From Neoscytalidium dimidiatum (lineage: Eukaryota; Ascomycota; Dothideomycetes; Botryosphaeriales; Botryosphaeriaceae): a stretch of 64,000 nucleotides of DNA. The position numbers were made by a program, and so were the translations under genes. This document shows, piece after piece, positions 11,401 through 21,331 of the stretch (within the stretch, counting starts at the first letter, position 1; every line of letters starts with the position of its first letter). The notes below the pieces were generated by a model that was given only the letters and a program-made list of their open reading frames with translations, did not search any database and had not been told where the DNA came from. The DNA lies in the NCBI GenBank assembly GCA_037367355.1, contig CM074699.1, forward strand, positions 3,782,001 to 3,846,000, given 5' to 3'.

Positions 11401-13179
11401 ATGTTTACACGCACGCTCCCATGTTCGAGAGTGGGACTATGCTGCTTGCCAAGTTCTTGACCGAGCTGTTTGGCAAATACGATTCCGGTGAGCCAGTTCG
11501 CATTTTAGAACTGGGCGCCGGTACTGGGGGTACCACCAAAATCCTCGTCGAGCGCCTGGTGCAGCTGGGTGTGCCCTTCACCTACACCTTCACCGACCTC
11601 TCTCCGTCACTCGTTGCCGCCGCGAAACGCAAATTTGCACAGCACGACTGTATGCAGTACATGGTGGTAGACATAGAAAAGACGCCGCCGGAGCATCTCC
11701 TAGGGCAATATCATATTGTCATTTCGACAAACTGCATCCACGCCACCAAGAGCCTCGTCAACTCGACGACCAATATCCGCAAGACGTTGCGCCCAGACGG
11801 CATCGTCTGCTTGGTGGAACTCACGAGAAACCTCTTCTGGTTCGATCTCGTGTTCGGTCTCCTTGAGGGTTGGTGGTTGTTCAACGACGGCCGGAAGCAC
11901 GTGCTCGCCCACGAGAGGTTTTGGGAGTCGAGCCTGACGCGAGCCGGCTTCAAGCACATCGACTGGAGCAACGGTGACAGCGTGGAATCCGACCAGCTGA
12001 GAGTCATCCTTGCATGCGCATCACCGGCGGGTGAGTCCGCCAGTCCCACCCGCGCTTCAATGGAGACGATGTCGTTCAAGGAGACGAATTCGAACACGCT
12101 CTACGCCGATATCTACTACCCCGCAGAACGTGACCGAGCAGGCGTGAAGCGGCCCATTGGTGAGGCAAATCCCAAGACCGCTCCACGCTCCGTGTACTAA
12201 TGTGCATGCCCTGCCGACAGCGCTGATGATCCATGGCGGTGGCCATGTGATGCTTTCGCGCAAGGACATCCGGCCCAAACAAACTCAGCTGATGCTCGAC
12301 GCCGGCTTCCTCCCGGTCAGCGTAGACTATCGCCTATGCCCTGAAATGATACTACCCGAGGGGCCCATGACAGACGTTCGCGACGCGTTCGCCTGGGCGC
12401 GCCAGACTCTCCCGAATCTAGCTTTAAAGCGTCCGGACATCCACCCCGACGGCGACAAAGTTGTTGCAGTTGGCTGGTCTACTGGCGGAACTCTGGCGCT
12501 GAGCCTCGGTTGGACGGCGCCGCGCCACGGTCTCCGCGCTCCCGACGCCATCCTCGCCTTCTACTGCCCGTGGGACTACGAGGACAGCTTCTGGACAGAG
12601 CCCAACATCCCCGAAGGCTCCGAGAAAGCCGCGGCAGCACTGGCTTCATCCTCCGGGGACGACGAAGCCGTCGTCCTGCAGGGCGTTCAAGCCCACCCCA
12701 TCACCGCGTACAACGTGCCCCGCCACCGCGGCGCCGCCATCGGCGGCTGGTTGTCGCCCGCGGACCCGCGCTCGCGTATCGCGCTGTATATGAATTGGAA
12801 GGGCCGAACGCTGCACGCCCTGCTCCGTGGCGCGCAGGGACTCATCAAGCCCTGTCCCGACGACGACGAGGAGGACCGGCCGGACCCGAAATCGGTCGAA
12901 CGCATCAGCCCGCTCGCGCAGATCCGCAACGGCTCGTATGCCGCCGTCCCGACCTTCGCCGTTCATCCCTACGCCGACGACCTGATCCCGTGGTCGCAGG
13001 CCCAGCGCGCACACGAGGCGTTGCTCGAAAGAGGCGTGGATGCGAGGCTGGAGTTGGTCGGCGATGGTGCGAGGCATTTGTTCGATTTGTACGGCAAGAC
13101 GGCGAGGGGTGAAGGGAAAATGTGGGAGGTCGTGTTGAGGGGTTATGAGTTTTTGTGTGAGAAGGTGGGGCTGAGGTGA
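5404..13179 (+). CDS. non-reducing polyketide synthase SAT-KS-AT-PT-ACP-ACP-CMeT-TE
   Basis: Three exons (5404-6003, 6057-12159, 12221-13179) encode 2553 aa. Domains in order: SAT (GFCTG, Cys130; GRFHS); KS from about 360 (TACSSS, Cys526; EAHGTGT; NIGHAE); malonyl-AT (GHSFGQ, Ser964); PT (His1283 in SGHAVLG, Asp1468 in IDNFLQ); two ACPs with GIDSL phosphopantetheine serines (Ser1636, Ser1742); C-methyltransferase with SAM motif ELGAGTGG near 2016-2023; and a C-terminal alpha/beta-hydrolase of the HSL type (HGGGH from 2239, GWSTGG nucleophile Ser2321). There are no KR, DH or ER, so the product should be aromatic. The combination CMeT plus esterase-type TE is known from methyl- and dimethylorsellinate synthases and depside synthases. 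The predicted product, a C-methylated orsellinic-type acid or an ester of it, is inferred. Both intron boundaries keep frame. Confidence 0.95.
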
Positions 13180-14901
13180 AATGGAGAATGGAGATTATGG
13201 GTTCTTTCCCTTTTATTTGCGTTTCTTTTTTCTTTCTTTTGGTTAGTGGATTTATTGGTACGGTGTTAGTGGTGGACATGCAGGTCCTCTCTTTGTTCTG
13301 TCCGTTCAGATGGTTCTTGGGTGAATCCTGGTTACTTTAGCCTCTGGCGTACTAAAGAACCCTACTCACTTCATACTTGGTGTGAGATGGAAGACTTGCT
13401 TGGAGCGGATCTTGTACGCCGATCTGTAGTGATTGCTGATGGTGCAATGTTAGGGGAACAGATAAGTAAGAGCTTATGTCAGAACGGCTGCCAGGCGTAT
13501 CTTTCGGTGTCGACGACTGCGACCAATATATGGCACTTAGCATCTATTGACAGCGGCGGTGATAATGAGAAGCGGGCAATTTGCTACTCACCAGCAGCAA
13601 CAGGTTTCACTTCATCGCAGTGGTCATATTTGACTTGGTGTGTGGAATTAAAAGAGGTGTGCTTCGTGTGTTACATCCGCGTTTTGCTTCTAAGTAGTCC
13701 TGCCTTACGTCACGAGATTACATCACCATCAGGTACTGCTACTCAGATATCAAACACCACATGAATCTCCGGTAGCATCTTCGAGGCCTGCTTGGATTAT
13801 CATATTCTCACAGTCACCCCTTTGTTCGACAACTTCCTGAGTCGCCACTGCCTCGCCAAAGACTTAAGCATCCCGGGACGCCTTCTCGACCCGCCGAATC
13901 CAGCCAATCTACTCGCTATGAAACACATACGCTCACTCTCTTTCTCCATATCTCCGTCGCGCTCTGGTCAAGCGGGTGCTTATTCCCGATTATTTCCCCC
14001 TTGATGACCTCGAACTCGTCGAAGACATGCTTGGCGTGGCATACAGCAATCTTCGCGTTACTAGCCGCGACGGCCTGCAAGGCGAGTTTTACGGAGTCGG
14101 CGACCGGCGTACAGCGGTCAAAGTCTGCTCCCCAGTTCTGCTGGCTGTTTTGGAGCTTTGCTAAAAAAAAAAAAAGGAAGACAGAAGAGAAAAAAAGAAG
14201 AAAAAAGAGAGGAATGAGGATATTACGCAGAAAAGTCGTAGTAAAAGGAAAGGAAGGAGGGGTTGTTTGTGGAGCACAAAGTGGGAGAGGGCAGACAGGA
14301 GGCCCTTAATGGTATCGAGGAGCGGAACCAAGCCGAGTCGTCAGCGTGGGGCATATCAGGCACATGTTCGGCACACGGTGACAGACTGTGGAAATTTGAC
14401 TCGATCTACGCTGGAGCCTTGCCTGGAGGGGGAGGGGGAGGGGGAAGCCTGAGCAGTCACATTAAGCGTGTACGAATCGCTTAGCGAAGCTTGGTATCTC
14501 GTCGATCTTGGCAAAGTCGAGCTAATAGCCGTGATCTTTTCCCGAGCCGGCACTGGCGCCGAACGAACCAAGCCCCTGCTAACGGCGACCCACGGCAATG
14601 ACGGAAACACCCGACCCGAACTCAGGGCCAATGCCGCTAGTGGCGCCCATTACGGCTGTCTTCTCGTGTGGCAGACCGTTACTGATGGCGAGATCTGTCT
14701 GTGAGTTTGCTCAGTGGACGAAGGAAATGCTCATCCGTATAGAAGGCTGGCGAGTAAGGGCTGAGGTGCTGTTACATGCGGGGGGTGGTTATCCCCGAAT
14801 TACCTTGGCTTTTCGGCCGGAGTACTCGAAATATCCGTTGCTGAGCTTCTCGACTGGTGTGCAAGGTCAGGGATATCGTAGCTTGCCCAGCCCAGGGTCC
14901 G

Positions 14902-14915
14902 ATTTACTCGGTGCC
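14902..14915 (+). promoter_or_regulatory. candidate cluster regulator site before P450-2
   Basis: ATTTACTCGGTGCC falls in this interval. With flanks it matches the P450-1 site at 1161 over GATTTACTCGGTG(C/T)CG except the first base. It lies about 280 nt upstream of the P450-2 ATG. Confidence 0.5.
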
Positions 14916-15090
14916 GCTTGAGCTTGGGCCTTGCCGCCCAGGAACAATGTCACTCCATAACAAGCACAGATGCCAGACTGTTGGTTCCAAGAAATGGAGC
15001 CGGGGAAAGCTTCTGGGGTGGTGCCATAACCTGAGAGGAGTTCAGGGGCGGGACTTCCGGGGCGGTAAACCAAGAGGGAGTGAGCATACG

Positions 15091-15105
15091 ATCGGCGCCG
15101 AGTAG
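15091..15105 (-). promoter_or_regulatory. palindromic candidate regulator site before P450-2
   Basis: On the minus strand this reads CTACTCGGCGCCGAT, including the perfect palindrome TCGGCGCCGA. It matches the P450-1 site TACTCGGTGTCGAT at 12 of 14 positions and lies 84 nt before the start codon. TCG-N4-CGA symmetry fits a dimeric zinc-cluster protein. Confidence 0.45.
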
Positions 15106-15188
15106 AGCGAAATAGGAGGAGCGGTTGCAGAAAAACCGAGCCTCGCTGACTTTGATTCCTTCTCAAGGCCTGAAAGACACCCTGCAAC

Positions 15189-16838
15189 ATGCCTTTAGTG
15201 CAAAAAGCTGTTGCGGCCGCGCAGGAGGCGCCAGCAGCAGCCTTGGTGTTGCTCGGCCTCGCGCTGCTGTTGCCGCTAGCATACCGCGCCTACGCACACC
15301 CACTCGCGCACATCCCCGGTCCATTCCTCGCGCGGATCACTTCGCTCTGGCTTTATACCATCTGCTACCTCGGGATTGAGTGTCGAGTCATTACCTACTA
15401 CCATCGCAAGCTTAATACTTCTGTCCTACGCGTCGCGCCCAACTCAATCTCCATCTCAGATGGCGCGGCCATACAGACCATCTACGTTGCCGGCGGTGGC
15501 TTGCCAAAGGACGTCCGATATTCAAACTTTGACTTGGGCCCGATCAAGACCATCTTCTCTTCTCTCGATCCGAAGTACCGCGACGCCCGTGCGAAGGCTG
15601 TTTTGCCACTGTTCGCACCTAACCGCATCCGCGCCGCGAGCATTGCGGGCAGTTCCGGCACCATCGCACGCAGCATCGACGAGTTCATCGCCCTCTTCCG
15701 TCGCAGGCGTGAAGAGGCAAAGGGACGCCCGGTCGATATCCTGGACTTGTCGGCGCGCCTGTCCATCGACGTGGTCTCGGGCTTCCTCTTCCATAAGAAA
15801 TGGGGTGGGCTGGCCGAGCCGCCCGAAGCATCCGCCCAAACCGGGCCCCACGCCGGCAAGCTCTCTATCACGCCCTTCATACTGTCCATCGTCGCCTTCA
15901 GCCGCTTCTCGCTGCTGCCCAAGCGCCTTTTCACACTCCTCTTCAACCTCAGCCAATGGTGGAACGCGACACCGGCTATGAGCGCTTCCGCCGCCCGTGT
16001 CGACGAATTCGTCAACAAGCTGGTGGAAGAAGCGACCAACGAGAACGAATCGAGCTCCGCGGTCACGGAGAAGAAGGAACAGGAGGCGGGGATCAACGAG
16101 ACGTACCAGTCACGCCTGCTCGCGGCAGGCATCTCCCCCGGCGAAACGGCCGCCCAGTGCGCCGCCGTCCTCTTCGCCGGCACCGACTCGACCGCGCTGA
16201 TGCTGGCCACCATCCTTTTCCACCTCGTCCAGAATCAGGGCGTCCTGCTGCGCCTGAAGGAGGAAGCGAAGGAGAGCAGCGGCGCCAGCGCCAGCGCCGG
16301 CGCCGCCACCGACCTGCAGACGCTGCCCTACCTGCGCGCCGTCGTCCGCGAGGGCCTGCGCCTGGGCATGGCCAACCCGGCCCGCTTCACGCGCGTCGTG
16401 CCGCCGGGCTCCGCGGGCCTGGACGTCGCCGGCGCGCGCATCCCGCCCGGCACCACCGTCGGCGTCGCGCCGCACACGCTGCACCACGACCCGGACCGCT
16501 TCCCGGAGCCGTTCGCGTTCCGGCCGGAGCGCTGGCTGGACGGCCGGAAGGCCGGGCTGGCGGACCCGCGCGACGCCGCTGCCGCTGCCGCTGCCGCTGC
16601 CGGCGGAGTGCCGGCCGACTACTGGGATAGGGGCAGGGACACCATCATCCCCTTCGGCGTCGGGCCGCGCATGTGCCTGGCCCGCAACTTGGCCACGTAC
16701 CAGCTGTACGCTGCTGTCAAGTCCGTGGCTGAGAGCGGCGTGCTTGAGGGCGCCAGCACCTGTGACGATCGCATCAGGCTCATTGAGTGGTTCAATGCTG
16801 AGATTGAGGGTCACAAACTTGAGATCACATGGCGGTAA
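15189..16838 (+). CDS. cytochrome P450 monooxygenase, cluster tailoring enzyme 2
   Basis: Single exon, 549 aa. A hydrophobic N-terminal anchor (about 14-35) is followed by HIPGPF. The core motifs are intact: I-helix FAGTDST, ExxR as EGLR, FRPERW, and the haem loop FGVGPRMCLA with Cys496. A low-complexity alanine run (about residues 458-466) and a serine/alanine stretch near 360 sit in loops. The absence of introns contrasts with the six-exon P450-1, so the two are not recent duplicates. Two candidate regulator sites lie in its promoter. It is convergent with the Myb gene. Substrate is not known; oxidation of a methyl group or ring of the polyketide is an inference from cluster membership. Confidence 0.9.
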   Translation: MPLVQKAVAAAQEAPAAALVLLGLALLLPLAYRAYAHPLAHIPGPFLARITSLWLYTICYLGIECRVITYYHRKLNTSVLRVAPNSISISDGAAIQTIYVAGGGLPKDVRYSNFDLGPIKTIFSSLDPKYRDARAKAVLPLFAPNRIRAASIAGSSGTIARSIDEFIALFRRRREEAKGRPVDILDLSARLSIDVVSGFLFHKKWGGLAEPPEASAQTGPHAGKLSITPFILSIVAFSRFSLLPKRLFTLLFNLSQWWNATPAMSASAARVDEFVNKLVEEATNENESSSAVTEKKEQEAGINETYQSRLLAAGISPGETAAQCAAVLFAGTDSTALMLATILFHLVQNQGVLLRLKEEAKESSGASASAGAATDLQTLPYLRAVVREGLRLGMANPARFTRVVPPGSAGLDVAGARIPPGTTVGVAPHTLHHDPDRFPEPFAFRPERWLDGRKAGLADPRDAAAAAAAAAGGVPADYWDRGRDTIIPFGVGPRMCLARNLATYQLYAAVKSVAESGVLEGASTCDDRIRLIEWFNAEIEGHKLEITWR

Positions 16839-17389
16839 GTAACGGGGAATCCGTAGTTTTCTCTTCTTTTCTTTTTCCTTTTCTTTTTCCTTTTCTTTTT
16901 CCTTGAATTATCTGGGTTATATTCATCGGGAAAGGTAACTACTAGATAGAGTACTTCATGATCAAATGCAAAGTAGAACACCCAAAGATCAATTCACCAA
17001 TTCAAGTCATTCTCCCACCTCTTGCGCCATCGTTTGCGAATCTTTTCCACTCATGGTAAACGCAAAACCGAGGACGGTATACTGGATAAGGTTTTCTTTG
17101 ACTTTGACAAGACGGGGTTCCCAATGGGTGTTGTTTTCTATAAAGTCGAATGTGTCGCAGGTAACGTTTACCATTGTTTTAGTACTTTGCTCCCATGTAA
17201 GAGCTGTGGAAGTTTGGCTTGTTCGTGGTGAAAAATCTCAAGTGCGCCCCCGCCCCCCTTCCCTCTGAACTTCTCCCCCCAGCACCCATTCGCGAGAGAA
17301 GAAAAGTAGAAGAAGATGAACGAGAGACAGACGACACGAGAAAGTGCCGAATTGGAAGCTTTCTGACAGATAAGAAAGCAAGAGGAGCC
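16839..17389. other. convergent intergenic region between P450-2 and the Myb gene
   Basis: 3' flank of both genes. Apart from the pyrimidine tandem repeat at 16867-16902 I see nothing notable. Confidence 0.6.
16867..16902 (+). repeat. 12-bp pyrimidine tandem repeat, three perfect copies
   Basis: Unit TTTTCTTTTTCC is repeated three times about 30 nt after the P450-2 stop codon. It probably lies in the 3' UTR. No function can be assigned. Confidence 0.85.
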
Positions 17390-18777
17390 TCAGGACTCGA
17401 CCTTTACTGTTACGGACTTCGCCAAGCCGGCCAGGTTGCGTAGTACGCTGCCAAGTTGGTCACTCGTGCAGAGCATGTGCACAGAGACGCGATGGAGATT
17501 CTCCTCTCCTCGAGCAACGGATCCTCGTTCGCCATGTTCCGGAGACACCATGGGAGCACCTGGAACGGCCAGACTCTCGGATATGGCCTCGAATCCGCCA
17601 GAGGCCATTGCGACGTTGCCCACAGCCAGGTCCGGATCGATGTGGCCATGAGGGGGTGCTGCAAGGTTACTTTTGCCGCTCTGGGCGTGGGTTTGTTGGT
17701 GATTGCGGGCAGCGTCGGCGGGGGGTTGCTGCGCAGCATCTCCATTGAAATTGAACGAGAACAAGTCGGAATACAGAGGCGAGGCCAACGCATCCGTCAT
17801 CCACTGGTCTACCGCTGGTGAAGCGGCAGGGCATTGCGAAGCGCTTTCCGCACCGACGAATGTCGAAGGTTGTTGTGTTGTGGGTAGGTTCTGCCATTGC
17901 TCCGTGGAGGTCACCAGCAGATCGTCCTGCCAGTACTGATAGGGGTTCCGCGGATCGGCCAGCTCTCCATTTTCATTGTCATCGTCCATATCGCTGTCGT
18001 CGTCGTCATCTTCGTCGTCGTCGTCGTCGTCCGTCTGCTCGTCTTTTGATGCTCGAACCGCAACCCCAGATCCGGCATCGCTGCAGCTGGAAGCCGTCTG
18101 CTCGCGGGACCTCCACCCAGGCCGCTGCTGAAGTGGTTTCGCCTCCAACCGGGCCTTGAGCCTGGTGTACCGGTTCTTTAAAGATAAGGTTGTCCTCGTG
18201 GGCGAATGAACTGCTGCGACCTTGACCCAGTTTGTTCCAAACCGCCGGACGGCACGAAGGAGCCTTTCGTCCTGGCTTTGGATATCAGCCGACATGAGCT
18301 TCGGGGAGTGCTGGCGGGCCATTTACGTACCTCATCGGCGGTCCAGTCGCTGTGGTTGATTTCCGGGTTTAAACTTTGGGTCCAATGACTTGCACACTGA
18401 TCGGAGTTTCTTGTACGCACGGCGGATGCGATCCTCGTCCACTTGTTGCCGTGTATCTGGACGGCATGGAACAGCCTCTCGTCCTCCGACTCCGTCCATG
18501 GCCCTTTTACGTTATTGGAGAGCGAGTTCCACCACCTCCTGCGGCAATCCTTGTTCGTTCGGCCGGGGACGCTCTTCGCTAGTTCGCGCCATAGCAGCGG
18601 TCGTGATTCTCGCTGTGCTGCAGCTCGACGTTAGCTCAATGTACCCTATCCTGCATGGAAAGCTTCCGACGCGCTGTTACTTTCCAGCTCTCGCGCCTGC
18701 GTGCTATTACCTTGGTTGACTGCCTCCCGCAACAGATTATCCTCCTCTTCGGTCCACTTTCGCCGTTGTCGAACCAT
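17390..18777 (-). CDS. three-repeat Myb/SANT DNA-binding protein
   Basis: Three exons on the minus strand (18777-18711, 18617-18331, 18271-17390) give 411 aa. Three consecutive Myb repeats occupy about residues 6-165. R1 begins KWTEEEDNLL, R2 begins PWTESEDERLF and R3 begins DWTADEDERLL; each has the expected spaced tryptophans and a recognition helix ending in RxRW or similar. The rest is low-complexity: a long acidic tract (about residues 200-220) and glutamine/asparagine-rich stretches, suggestive of an activation region. The start at 18777 is favoured because TATAAAAT lies about 90 nt upstream. Location between P450-2 and the O-methyltransferase suggests a role in the cluster, but a Myb protein is not a usual pathway regulator, so it could be a neighbour. 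Splice sites are canonical with CTAAC and CTGAT branch sites. Confidence 0.82.
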
Positions 18778-18862
18778 ATCTCCACAGCCAAGCCAATGCA
18801 GAGCAAATAAGCTTAAGGACGGGTCTGGGCAAATCGGACACGGTAGTCCTTTGGGTGCGGGG

Positions 18863-18887
18863 ATTTTATAAGCGCCACGATCACGTG
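18863..18887 (-). promoter_or_regulatory. Myb gene core promoter: CACGTG box and TATA box
   Basis: Reading on the minus strand, CACGTG (18887-18882) is followed by TATAAAAT (18870-18863). The TATA box is about 86 nt before the chosen start codon, a plausible spacing for a short 5' UTR. CACGTG is a typical bHLH site; no binder can be named. Confidence 0.5.
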
Positions 18888-19651
18888 ACATACATATGGC
18901 GTGAAGGTTCTGAATCGGGAGCGATTCGAGCATCCTACCTTCATCCGCTCAGCGGGTCTCGAAGGCTCGCCCCCATCCATCCGACAGACTCGCTTAGGAC
19001 ATGAGTGGGAGACGTTTCAGGGCGATGTGCGGAAGAGCCGAGGAGAATGGCTTGAGGATCGTTTGCCTTGTCGCTCCACTCACGAATCCTACACTAGCTT
19101 AAACAGGGCACCGTCCAGGTCCCGTCAAATGCCTCGCCAGGAACTCCCAAACGACGGCGAACAGCCTGTCTCCAGCCCGCGTTCGCTCCGGTCTTCGGAT
19201 AAAGGAGAGGGCGGATGTAGATTGTTCGCGCGTGTCATGGCGGTGGAATTTTTCTGGGTGATTTTAGGCGTGTCTCTATAGGAGCACTTCGTATTAGTTG
19301 CGCGTTACATTAAGCAGTCGAGGCTAGTGGACGGATTCGAGTCAGCCTCTATGCAACATTTGTCGAAGGCTGCGGGAGGGGCTTATCAGGAACCATGGAC
19401 AGATAAGCCTGCTCGACGGGGGTGCTGAGTGACCATACAATATTGCCGCTTCGAGAGTTCAACCGCATTCCCTTCCCTAATTAGCAGTCACTTAAGCCGG
19501 TGGAGTGGAAGGATTCGGAGGCAGGGGCGTGAGCCAGTCGACCGGAACCGTCCCGGCACTCGAGCCATTGAGTCGCGGACGAAGCGCCAGCCTCCCTGCC
19601 CTAGGTGCAAGGCCGGTAGCAGCATCCCCAATCATGCTACGCTGATCTGCC

Positions 19652-19665
19652 GTTTACTCGGTTCC
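19652..19665 (+). promoter_or_regulatory. candidate cluster regulator site before O-methyltransferase
   Basis: The interval covers GTTTACTCGGTTCC, about 180 nt upstream of the methyltransferase ATG. It shares TTTACTCGGT with the sites at 1162 and 14903. Confidence 0.45.
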
Positions 19666-19841
19666 CGCTCAGCCATCCTTCACGAAGTGCTTTTAACCCT
19701 GCGGATATACTCCGTCCTATCGCGGTGGCCGGCTTGAAGAGGCGCGCAGCCCCCGCACATGCGGCGTGGCATAGAGAACAGCCGGCAGCTGATCGTACGA
19801 AAAAAACAACTGTTCGATCCTTATCTTTCGCCTCCGTCAGC

Positions 19842-21331
19842 ATGCCGCAATCAATCGATCTGGAGTCCTTTCTTGAAGGAGTCAATGGGGTGGGCCGATT
19901 GTCGTTTAGTGACGACGGCCAGAGAAGCCTAGCGTTGCTGGCAGCCTACGCGCTGGTTAGCCGGCTGGAGTCGCCGTGGGAGACGATCCTGCGCTGCTGC
20001 ATGAGCCAAGTGAGTACTGCGTATCGTCTCCGGTGCAACCGATTGGCGGCTGAGACCTGTGCCACGTCATCCAAGACCGCGCTCAATGCTTCGCTCAAGG
20101 TGGCGAAGGACATTGGTTTGTTCGAGGCCCTCCAGCAAGGCCTCCCAAGGAGTGCGGCACAGCTTGCAGACACGGTCCGCGTACCCTGCGACCCGAACCT
20201 TCTCGGTAATCGCCTTCAGGGGTCGCTACCCCAGCCCCGCAGACCGCCAATCACTGACCGAGCTTTGCTCAGAGCGGATCCTGCGCCATTTGGCCGCCAC
20301 CCATGTGGTCGAGGAGCTCTCCCCGGGTATATACCGCAAAACGGCTTTTAGTGACTCGCTGCTTGAGCCCAACTTTGGTGCATGGATTGACTATACGTGC
20401 GATCCGCAGCCCCTGTCCCCCGTTGCATGCCCCGCCCATGGCTTCTGCCTAGTAGCTGACGCCGCGTGGAGCAGATACGATGCATTGATTCCTTGTTTCT
20501 ACAAGATGCCCGAGTTTCTGGCGAAGACGGGATATACCACACCCACCGACCCGGCCGCTGGAGTCTTCCAGTACACTAAGGGCTGGAACGGTGATCTCTT
20601 CGCCTACTATGACGCCCATCCAGAGGAGGGCAAGACATTCAACCACATGATGGGCGGTGTCATGCAGCATCAGGCCAGCTGGTTGGACATCTACCCCCAC
20701 CAGACCTCCGTTGATAACGCCTCGCCTGACGGCGTGCTCCTCGTCGACGTGGGCGGCAACGTCGGACACGATGTGTCCAAGTTCTGCCAGGCGCACCCCG
20801 AGCTCGCGGCCCGCGTTGTCCTCCAGGACAGGGCCGACGTCGTCGCGAACGCCATCTGCCCGCCGGCCGTCCGCAAAATGGCACACGACTTCTTCAACGA
20901 GCAACCCGTGAAGGGTCAGTACTTGCTGCTCCCCTCTCCCCTCTCCCCCTCCGCCCCACCCTCCATCATCCCTTTCCAACCCGCTGATCACCGCTTTCCC
21001 CGACCCCGCAGGCGCTCGCCTGTATTACATGCATGGCGTGATACACGACTGGTCCGACAAGCCGGCCCTCGAGATCCTGAAGCAGATCCGCCCGGCCATG
21101 CAGCCGGGCTACAGCAAGCTGCTGGTGCACGACCACGTCGTGCGGGACGAGCGCGCTCATCCGCACGCCACCGCCTACGACCTGACCATGATGGTCAAGG
21201 TCGCCGGCCAGGAGAGGACCGAGGCCATGTGGAGGGCCCTCCTCGGCGCCGCCGGCTTCCGCGTGCTGAAGATCTGGACCTCGCCCCTGGCTGCGCAGAG
21301 CATCGTCGAGGCTGAGCCGGCCGACTGCTGA
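19842..21331 (+). CDS. COMT-like SAM-dependent O-methyltransferase
   Basis: Five exons are inferred (19842-20009, 20076-20205, 20273-20396, 20475-20914, 21012-21331), giving 393 aa. The N-terminal half is the dimerisation/winged-helix type of plant COMT-like enzymes (ARILRHLAA-like stretch). The C-terminal half has the SAM motif VDVGGNVGHD and the catalytic-histidine motif HDWSD. The third intron (20397-20474) is 78 nt and stop-free, so an unspliced reading also stays open; I call it an intron because removal restores the family's WxxYxYDALxPCFYKMPEFLAKTG continuity and it has a CTGAC branch site. Expected role: methylation of a phenolic hydroxyl or carboxyl of the polyketide. It is the last gene of the cluster; a TTACTCGG site precedes it. 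Confidence 0.88.

Larger units (their letters stand above)
13180..15188. other. 2-kb intergenic region with P450-2 promoter
   Basis: No confident gene. A poly-A tract flanked by purine-rich DNA sits at 14163-14250. A protein-like minus-strand stretch (about 13930-14165) directly follows a pyrimidine tract ending in TAG, like an isolated splice acceptor and exon; it may be a gene remnant. The right end carries two candidate regulator sites before P450-2. Confidence 0.5.
18778..19841. promoter_or_regulatory. divergent promoter between Myb gene and O-methyltransferase
   Basis: A 1.06-kb gap with no recognisable gene. It contains a minus-strand TATAAAAT and an E-box on the Myb side and a TTACTCGG site on the methyltransferase side. 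Confidence 0.55.

Noticed and set aside
12157..13179. separate esterase gene downstream of the PKS
   Set aside because: The PKS stop at 12198-12200 lies inside a canonical 61-nt intron with CTAAT branch site; phase matches and the esterase domain is the expected PKS C-terminus.
16110..16814. 234-codon minus-strand frame over P450-2
   Set aside because: Antisense shadow of the I-helix to haem region; Val/Gly/Ala/Arg-rich with no motif.
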